A program made the position numbers and the translations under genes. 6,790 bases of DNA from positions 1 through 6,790 of the forward strand of contig CAJQOK010000582.1 of NCBI GenBank assembly GCA_905479905.1. The letters are read 5' to 3'. Below the pieces are notes generated by a model. It made no database searches. It saw only the letters and a program-made list of their open reading frames with translations, and was not told the origin of the DNA. Below, in pieces: positions 1 to 5,484 of the stretch (position 1 is its first letter; every line of letters starts with the position of its first letter). Source of the DNA: an uncultured Aliterella sp. GTDB lineage: Bacteria; Cyanobacteriota; Cyanobacteriia; Cyanobacteriales; Chroococcidiopsidaceae.

Positions 1-1
1 G

Positions 2-442
2 GCTGAAAATGGACAAGAGAAATCGAATCTAGAACCAGAATTAGGGGGAACCCGACGAGACTACCTAGATCGTTCGGGTAAAGAGCCAGAATTGGGGGGT
101 ATAATCCGGCAAAAGGGGGTGTACGTAGATGAAGTAACCTGTATTGGTTGCAAGCATTGCGCCCATGTAGCCCGTAATACCTTTTATATTGAGCCAGATT
201 ATGGGCGATCGCGGGTAATTCGTCAAGATGGAGATTCGGAAGAATTAATCATTGAGGCAATTGAAACTTGTCCTGTCGATTGCATCCACTGGTTAGATTA
301 TACAGAAGTCAAAAAGCATGAAGAAGAACGTCAGTATCAGGTAATTCCGCTTATTGGTTATCCAGTAGATGAAGCGGTAGTTGCGGCTCATAGGCGGCGG
401 AAAAAGCAGCAAAAATTAGCTCGAAAAAAAGCAAAATACTAG
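2..442 (+). CDS. [4Fe-4S] ferredoxin, cyanobacterial/plastid type (5' partial)
   Basis: Predicted small soluble electron carrier with one [4Fe-4S] cluster. The frame is open from the left edge (codon 1 at base 2), so 146 residues are visible and the start is outside the window. A TTG at 92 could be read as a start, but it lies inside a repeated Glu-Pro-Glu-Leu-Gly-Gly motif and is not the start. The cluster motif is C-x2-C-x2-C (Cys codons at 140, 149 and 158), followed 37 residues later by Cys-Pro (Cys codon at 269) in TCPVDCIHW. An extra Cys follows in CPVDC. The N-terminal part carries two EPELGG units 17 residues apart. The C-terminus is basic (RRRKKQQKLARKK). From memory, this domain resembles cyanobacterial ferredoxins related to the ferredoxin domains of plant chloroplast J-proteins (DJC76/77/82). 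Synechocystis Fed7, linked to photooxidative stress, may be the same family. The physiological partner is not evident. A terminator follows 8 bp after the stop. Confidence 0.9.
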   Translation, partial: AENGQEKSNLEPELGGTRRDYLDRSGKEPELGGIIRQKGVYVDEVTCIGCKHCAHVARNTFYIEPDYGRSRVIRQDGDSEELIIEAIETCPVDCIHWLDYTEVKKHEEERQYQVIPLIGYPVDEAVVAAHRRRKKQQKLARKKAKY

Positions 443-450
443 AATTATAA

Positions 451-481
451 AAAGCGGTTGTTTACTACAGCCGCTTTTTTT
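451..481 (+). terminator. Intrinsic terminator of the ferredoxin gene
   Basis: An 11-bp stem (451-461 with 467-477, one G-T wobble at 458/470) closes a 5-nt loop (462-466). The GC-rich core is GCGG/CCGC. A run of seven T (475-481) follows. It lies just after the ferredoxin stop codon and separates that gene from the exosortase operon. Confidence 0.9.
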
Positions 482-509
482 GACCAGTTAGAGCGCTTCA
501 CGACCAGTT
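482..509. repeat. Direct repeat pair GACCAGTT, 20-bp period
   Basis: GACCAGTT occurs at 482-489 and again at 502-509, a spacing of 20 bp (about two helical turns). The copies lie between the ferredoxin terminator and the exosortase start. The phasing would suit a dimeric regulator bound to one DNA face, but the binding protein is unknown and chance cannot be excluded for an 8-mer. Confidence 0.4.
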
Positions 510-520
510 TTAACTTGGAT

Positions 521-556
521 TGTTGCCAATGTAACTAAAAAATAAGTTTGGCAACA
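521..556. promoter_or_regulatory. Perfect 9-bp inverted repeat upstream of xrtO
   Basis: TGTTGCCAA at 521-529 is mirrored exactly by TTGGCAACA at 548-556, with an 18-nt AT-rich spacer. It sits 46 bp before the exosortase ATG. It has no T-run after it, so it is unlikely to be a terminator. It could be an operator for a dimeric transcription factor or a hairpin in the 5' leader. The right arm also contains TTGGCA, which resembles a -35 hexamer, but no convincing -10 lies at the right distance. Confidence 0.45.
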
Positions 557-573
557 TTAGTCAATATTAGTCA
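556..573. repeat. Tandem direct repeat ATTAGTCA, 10-bp period
   Basis: ATTAGTCA is present at 556-563 and 566-573, exactly one helical turn apart. It begins at the last base of the inverted repeat and lies 28 bp before the exosortase start codon. With the other repeats here it suggests a protein-binding control region. Function is inferred from position only. Confidence 0.4.
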
Positions 574-601
574 GTCTAGAGACATAGATTTTGATTAAAC
601 T

Positions 602-2125
602 ATGACTTTAACTCACAGCAATACGCCTCCGAAGATGGCTAATTGGTCAGTCTTGATTGCTACTGGCTTGATTGTATTTGCTTGGCTAGTGCTGAATTAT
701 ACGGCGTTGCAGTGGCTATTTGCATCTTTTAGCGACACTTCCCTCTTTAACTTAATAATTTTTGGTGTGGTATCGATAGTTTTATTAGTCCAAGCTATTG
801 CTTATCGCCGCAAACTAGGCTTATCTGCTACACCTAGATTGCACCCAGCGCCTCTAATACTGATGTTTGGAAGTGCAGTAAGTGGAATTGGTTTGCAATG
901 GCTGCTAGATGTTCCCCAAATTGGCGTATTGCTATTTGCGATCGCATCTTATGGCTTAATTGGTTTATTTATTGCTCCTAATGTCTGGCGCAAAGGACTT
1001 CCGGCGGCGATTTTCTTTGCTTGTATTTTGCCGTTTAGCGTTCAATTTGGTACGGGTTTGGGGTTTCCTGTTCGAGTAATTACCGCGCGATTAGTTGAAC
1101 ATATCCTTGCTTTAGGGCATATTGCAGCGATTTCTTCCCACGATATTATTGTCTTAGAAAATAGTATTGCTCAAGTAGATTTGCCCTGTAGCGGGTTAAA
1201 AAGCTTGTGGACTGGGACTTTGTTTTTACTTGCAGCTACTTGGCTAGAAAATCGACAAGTTAAGTTTAGATGGTTGTTAGTGTGCGTTACAAATATTTTG
1301 CTGTTAATTGCCGCTAATACAGGCAGGATATTACTTTTAGTTTTAATTAGCAATGTAGGCGATCGCCCAGATTTAGCTGCAATACTTCATGTACCGCTAG
1401 GTTTAATTGGTTTTATTACGGCTGGATTGTTTAGTTGGTTGTTATTACAAACTGTTCCTCGCCACAAAAATACACCACCCAAAGCCGAGATACGCAAAAC
1501 TCCTCCATTAGGAAATTTGAAACCTTTAACGCAGCAAATAATTGTTGGTAGTTGTATTTTAGGACTGGCTTTAATTCCTCACCCGCAAGAGGTAACAACC
1601 AGCGCGATCTCATCTATCAATTTGCCTGCACAGATGAACTCAGAACCTTTACAGCTTTCGGCGATAGAAAAAGACTTTTTTGCTAATTACGAGGGTGCGA
1701 TCGCCCAAAAGTCCCGCTTTGAGTGGCAAAACATGGCTGGATCAATCCTCTTAGTTAGTAGTAACTCAGTGCAAGCTTACCACGCGCCCGAATTGTGCCT
1801 TTTAGGTAATGGTTTGAAAATAGACACTATGCAATCCTTACAGCTATCACCACAGGTTTTAGGGCGTTGGATTTCTATTAACAACGGGACAATGGCGGCG
1901 GCTTATTGGTTTCAATCACCTAAGCATACAACCGATAATTTTTTGACGCACCTTTGGGGAAGAATGACGCGCAAAGATCCTATCTGGGTAATGGTTTCAG
2001 TGCTTTTTGATCGCCCTCAACAGTCGGATACGCCAGAAATTAAAGCTTTTACAACTAATATTCACGATGCGATCGCCTTTGGCGCTACCCCCCGGGTAAT
2101 CGCATCTTCCTTAACTAGAGTATAA
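602..2125 (+). CDS. xrtO: Exosortase O, PEP-CTERM sorting enzyme with EpsI-like C-terminal domain
   Basis: Predicted polytopic inner-membrane enzyme that recognises and cleaves or transfers PEP-CTERM proteins, the Gram-negative counterpart of sortase. Residues about 14-285 form the exosortase core with roughly eight hydrophobic helices. The expected active-site triad is visible: C196 in LPCSGLKSL, R242 in NTGRILLL and H263 in ILHVPLGLIGF. A further membrane segment (about 311-326) leads to a soluble C-terminal domain (about 330-507). Its YHAPELCLLG segment (H394, C399) resembles the His/Cys motif of EpsI/DUF3485 proteins, which elsewhere are often separate or fused to exosortases. The assignment to the XrtO class rests on the 507-residue length, this extension and the TIGR02921-like neighbour. 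It was not confirmed by an HMM search. The ATG at 602 lacks a good Shine-Dalgarno sequence, as is common in cyanobacteria. The stop is 2 bp before the next ATG, so the two genes are very probably co-transcribed and translationally coupled. Confidence 0.9.
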   Translation: MTLTHSNTPPKMANWSVLIATGLIVFAWLVLNYTALQWLFASFSDTSLFNLIIFGVVSIVLLVQAIAYRRKLGLSATPRLHPAPLILMFGSAVSGIGLQWLLDVPQIGVLLFAIASYGLIGLFIAPNVWRKGLPAAIFFACILPFSVQFGTGLGFPVRVITARLVEHILALGHIAAISSHDIIVLENSIAQVDLPCSGLKSLWTGTLFLLAATWLENRQVKFRWLLVCVTNILLLIAANTGRILLLVLISNVGDRPDLAAILHVPLGLIGFITAGLFSWLLLQTVPRHKNTPPKAEIRKTPPLGNLKPLTQQIIVGSCILGLALIPHPQEVTTSAISSINLPAQMNSEPLQLSAIEKDFFANYEGAIAQKSRFEWQNMAGSILLVSSNSVQAYHAPELCLLGNGLKIDTMQSLQLSPQVLGRWISINNGTMAAAYWFQSPKHTTDNFLTHLWGRMTRKDPIWVMVSVLFDRPQQSDTPEIKAFTTNIHDAIAFGATPRVIASSLTRV

Positions 2126-2127
2126 AT

Positions 2128-4845
2128 ATGCAAACAAAATCTGCTGGGGAAACTTTATTTACAGTTTTCTTTTGGATGTTTAATTTAACTTTGCTGCTAA
2201 TTGGTTATGTAGGCATCTTACCTTTTCTGGGTACGGCAATTATTGCTGATGCTTTTAAAGGACAAGTCCCCTTTGATTTGCTGTTACCATTGGTTGGTTT
2301 AATCGGCGTACCAACTACTACTAGCCTTTTGAGTTTAACTAAAGCCAAACCCCAAGCTTTAGAAAATGTTGATACTAAAGAACGCAAATTTAGTTTTCGC
2401 TCATTGTCTACAGTTCAACTATTTTATGGTGTAGAAGCACCTCTGCTAGTGCTGTGTTCAGTGCGCTTTTTTTGGCTAAAAGAACTTAACGCTGGTAGCA
2501 CAATTATTTTATTAGCTGGCTGTGTAAGTATTGGTGCTTTCCTGCATCAGCTAGTTTACGGCAAATCTACCACAACTAGCGGTGCTTGGGTAAAGTTAGC
2601 GCTTCATAGTTTGATACTTGCGATCGCACTATACATCCTAACCCTGGCATTGTTTTACGCAATCCCCCTCAGCGCTGCTATTATGTACGGATTGTTCGGT
2701 ACACCAATAGAAGTTTTCTTTTTAGTCCTTATTTACGGAACAATTTTGTCTCCCATAGCTGTAGTAATTGTTTTAAGCGCTACTATTCCTTTTGGGATGG
2801 CTTGGATTTATATTCGTTCTTGGCGAAATAACTTAAATGATTTTGCTTTGCAATACGGCTGGACTAAAGCGTATATAGGTACAATTGCTGTAATAATGTC
2901 GGGATTGATTGCAGTTATCGCCGTACAAAAACAGCCACAAGTTGAAGTTTTTGCCGCACTCCAAAAGCCAATAACTACCGAACGCGATCGCTCTTTATTA
3001 TTACAAAAGTCTGAAGAAATCCGTAAAGGCTTAGTTAATGCTTACTTAGCAACTTACCGCTATCAAGATTACGGACGAGAAAATACTAATATCCGCAATC
3101 TTTATAACAGCGTTTTTCATTTGGGGGAATTTAGTCAATCATTGCAAAACACTTACAATGTATTAGTTTCACCCTTTTTATACGATGGTAAACGCACAGA
3201 CAGAGATACCGCCACTAAGTTATATTCAGATTTTTTTGATGTTCCAATTCTGCGGGGAGAACAAAAAGCTGTCCAAAAAGCTGTAGAAGCTACCTTTAAT
3301 CGCAGCGAAGCTAAAGCGGGATTGCTGAGTGTTAACGAAGAAAAAGTTTGGTTAGCAGAACAAAGAGTAAAAACAACAACTAAAGGCGATTGGGCGGAGG
3401 TAGAGTTATATGAAATCTATGAAAATCAAACTTTTGACAGTCAAGAGATAGTTTACTCCTTTTCTTTACCCCCAAGCGCTGTAATTACTGGCGTATGGTT
3501 AGGAAATAGCAGCGACTTAGCAGCGCGTTTTCCCTTTGCTGTCTCAACTCGTGGCGCGGCGCAAAAAGTATATACTGAGCAAGTTAGACGCAATGTAGAT
3601 CCAGCTTTATTAGAGCAAATTGGCCCAAATAACTACCGTTTGAGAGCTTTCCCTGTATTACCTGATAAAAAGACACCCTTACATCTATGGATGACTTACC
3701 AAGTATTGCAAACAAAAGATGGAATTGCTTTACCGCAACTAAGCGAAAAACGTAATATTTTCTGGACTAAAGACACAAAACGCCTAAATAATGGCAGAAG
3801 TGTAGCTGATCAAGATAATTGGTTTGCAAGTGCGATCGCAACTAAGCCAACTACACCATTACTACACCAAGTCAACTTAAACGGCTATCAAATTACTGGA
3901 AAACCTTTATCTAACAAAGATTATCGCTTACTTGAAGGCGATCGCATTGCCGTAGTTTTAGATACGTCTTACAGTATGGCGAAGCACTCTAAAGAAGCCA
4001 TTACAACCTTTAAATGGTTGAAACAAGCTATTTCTAGTAACGATTTTGATGTTTATGTAACTTCAGCGCCAGGAGTTGCACCCAAAAAGCTAGACAATTT
4101 AGCAGAATTTGATGTAGAAAGGGCAACTTTTTACGGCACAATGCAGCCATTAGAGATGTTGCGACAATTTGAGAACTTGCGCGGCGAGAGTAATTACGAT
4201 GCGATTTTGTTGATAAGCGATCGCGGTAGTTACGAATTAGGAGACGATAAAGCAAAAGCTTTAGACTTATCTGCACCTTTATGGATAGTACATTTAGGCG
4301 GAGTACAAAGCGCCTATGACGATGCAATTTTTGAAACCATCCAAGCTAGTGGCGGGGGAGTTGCAACCCAAGTACAGGAAGCAATGCAGCGTTTCGCTAC
4401 TCAATCAGCGTTAGCATCGGGAGTTATTGGGGTTGAAGATGGTTATGCGTGGTTTGGGGAAAAAAATGATATCCCCGCCGATCCTAACAATGAATTTAAC
4501 CCCTTTGCAGCCAGACAATTGATTAATTACTTAGGTCAAGATCGAGATTTAAAAGCCATTGCAAATCTTGACGGGATTCATAAAGTAGCCAAAGCCGCGC
4601 AAATTGTTACGCCTTATTCTTCAATGATCGTACTTGTCAACGACCAACAAAAGAACGATTTGAAACAAGCCGAGAAAGAAAGCGATCGCTTTAAGCGCGA
4701 AATTGAAGACAAACAAATGCCCACATTCAACAATCCAATACCAGTTTCCGCCGTTCCCGAACCCGCCGAATGGATGCTAATAATTATAGGTGCGATCGCG
4801 TTAGGGATAATTGTCAAACGTAAAAAAGAAAATGCGATCGTGTAA
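2128..4845 (+). CDS. Polytopic VIT/VWA-domain PEP-CTERM protein (TIGR02921-like), predicted XrtO substrate
   Basis: This 905-residue protein is the probable dedicated target of the exosortase encoded just upstream. Residues about 10-268 are a membrane domain with some seven or eight hydrophobic segments (near 10-33, 49-67, 96-116, 123-143, 155-180, 194-228, 248-267). About 600 soluble residues follow. Residues about 404-530 look like a VIT (vault/inter-alpha-trypsin) domain, including VYTEQVRRNVDPALLEQIG. Residues about 605-755 are a von Willebrand A fold with an intact MIDAS start, D612-T-S614-Y-S616, and a later Asp in LLISDRG (D698). A charged helical stretch spans about 842-866. The tail is a textbook PEP-CTERM: VPEPAEW (P877-E878-P879), a hydrophobic helix (883-896) and basic KRKK (897-900). 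The family is recalled as TIGR02921, 'PEP-CTERM family integral membrane protein', of unknown function. VIT plus VWA suggests metal-dependent adhesion or surface assembly, which is inference. The gene ends 35 bp before a strong terminator. Confidence 0.9.
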   Translation: MQTKSAGETLFTVFFWMFNLTLLLIGYVGILPFLGTAIIADAFKGQVPFDLLLPLVGLIGVPTTTSLLSLTKAKPQALENVDTKERKFSFRSLSTVQLFYGVEAPLLVLCSVRFFWLKELNAGSTIILLAGCVSIGAFLHQLVYGKSTTTSGAWVKLALHSLILAIALYILTLALFYAIPLSAAIMYGLFGTPIEVFFLVLIYGTILSPIAVVIVLSATIPFGMAWIYIRSWRNNLNDFALQYGWTKAYIGTIAVIMSGLIAVIAVQKQPQVEVFAALQKPITTERDRSLLLQKSEEIRKGLVNAYLATYRYQDYGRENTNIRNLYNSVFHLGEFSQSLQNTYNVLVSPFLYDGKRTDRDTATKLYSDFFDVPILRGEQKAVQKAVEATFNRSEAKAGLLSVNEEKVWLAEQRVKTTTKGDWAEVELYEIYENQTFDSQEIVYSFSLPPSAVITGVWLGNSSDLAARFPFAVSTRGAAQKVYTEQVRRNVDPALLEQIGPNNYRLRAFPVLPDKKTPLHLWMTYQVLQTKDGIALPQLSEKRNIFWTKDTKRLNNGRSVADQDNWFASAIATKPTTPLLHQVNLNGYQITGKPLSNKDYRLLEGDRIAVVLDTSYSMAKHSKEAITTFKWLKQAISSNDFDVYVTSAPGVAPKKLDNLAEFDVERATFYGTMQPLEMLRQFENLRGESNYDAILLISDRGSYELGDDKAKALDLSAPLWIVHLGGVQSAYDDAIFETIQASGGGVATQVQEAMQRFATQSALASGVIGVEDGYAWFGEKNDIPADPNNEFNPFAARQLINYLGQDRDLKAIANLDGIHKVAKAAQIVTPYSSMIVLVNDQQKNDLKQAEKESDRFKREIEDKQMPTFNNPIPVSAVPEPAEWMLIIIGAIALGIIVKRKKENAIV

Positions 4846-4879
4846 GCGTCTAAATTAAGAGCTTAACTAGGAATCATCT

Positions 4880-4905
4880 AAGCGAGGTTTAAACCTCGCT
4901 TTTTT
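4880..4905 (+). terminator. Intrinsic terminator of the xrtO operon (perfect palindrome)
   Basis: A 22-bp perfect palindrome (4880-4901, centred on TTTAAA) has GCGAGG/CCTCGC as its GC-rich stem. Six T (4900-4905) follow. It closes the two-gene exosortase operon 35 bp after the stop codon. Confidence 0.9.
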
Positions 4906-5189
4906 AATACTTATCGCTTTGAATTTTGAGTTATTTGGCACAGTGCAGTAAATATACGGATAAACAAGGCAATTTATATCCGTTTTTGAGCGAAAGCTTT
5001 AAGTTTTTCAGTGATTCTACTGTAGGCATTCTGGTAGCTACTGAGAGAGACTCTAATTTTATAAGTTTCTGCATAGATGTGAGGTGAGTTGTAATGAAGC
5101 CCAAGACTTACAACAATCAAATGTTTTACACAAATAAGAACAACACTAATAAAAATTCTTTTTCCCAATAACTAAACCGCAAGCTTAAA
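4906..5189. other. Gene-free stretch with no recognisable gene
   Basis: AT-rich DNA without a convincing gene on either strand and without HIP1 octamers. A minus-strand frame at 4974-5168 could encode 64 residues with a hydrophobic N-terminus, but it has no ribosome binding site and resembles nothing I recognise. A 7-bp perfect stem (4956-4962 with 4977-4983, 14-nt loop) followed by five T (4983-4987) could be a weak second terminator. The right end may hold further, unreadable decay of the kinase remnant that follows. Confidence 0.6.
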
Positions 5190-5484
5190 AACCCCTATGC
5201 AAAGGCAAATCTATTGAGATTCCACTCTTTAGGGTACGCTTTTTCAGAGGGTAAGTTAGGCGAAATCAGGATTACTTTTTTTAAGCCAAATCATGACTAA
5301 AAACTGGTTGTTCGAGATGATCGTGTAGCTTTTCATACCATATTTAGAAAAGATTAAATCTTCATGTCTAAAATTAGTTAGAAATTTAGTTAAACAGCTA
5401 AATGGCGAAATTAAATTAAATAATATTAACGAGACAGAATTTAAAATTATAGTTCCTTTAAACACAGATGGATTTAATAAATGA
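5190..5484 (+). pseudogene. Decayed sensor histidine kinase, C-terminal ATPase-domain remnant
   Basis: Reading + strand codons from 5190 (phase of base 5223) gives NLLRFHSLGYAF, then SEGKLGEIRITFF, a TAA at 5298, then KLVVRDDRVAFHTIFRKD to 5354. Shifting by one base (codons from 5356) gives KSSCLKLVRNLVKQLNGEI and on to TGA at 5482-5484. Together this follows the HATPase order of cyanobacterial HisKA_2-type kinases: an N-box like NELxSNSLKYAF, then the family signature EGxxGEIRI, a DNG box, then SLGLxLVxxLVxQLxG and a final TEFKI. Two inactivating lesions are visible: the in-frame TAA and a +1 insertion near 5352-5355. Key residues are also lost: the second N-box Asn is His, DNG reads DDR, and SLGL reads SSCL. 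Everything upstream (sensor, PAS, phosphoacceptor His) is missing. It abuts the response regulator gene, the usual order for a kinase/regulator pair. Recognition is by eye, without a database search. Confidence 0.8.

Noticed and set aside
92..442. Ferredoxin starting at TTG 92 as a complete 116-residue protein
   Set aside because: The frame is open to the left edge with family-like sequence (EPELGG repeat units), so TTG 92 is an internal Leu codon.
548..590. Sigma-70 promoter for xrtO using TTGGCA as -35
   Set aside because: No -10-like hexamer falls 16-18 bp downstream; candidate hexamers such as TATTAG (565) and TAGATT (585) are at wrong distances.
4956..4987. Second intrinsic terminator after the exosortase operon
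   Set aside because: The stem is only 7 bp, with three GC pairs and a 14-nt loop. It is weak and redundant with the strong terminator at 4880-4905, so it was not listed separately.
4974..5168. Minus-strand 64-residue frame with hydrophobic N-terminus
   Set aside because: No ribosome binding site, no recognisable family, isolated on the opposite strand in a decayed spacer. It is kept only as a mention under the gene-free stretch.
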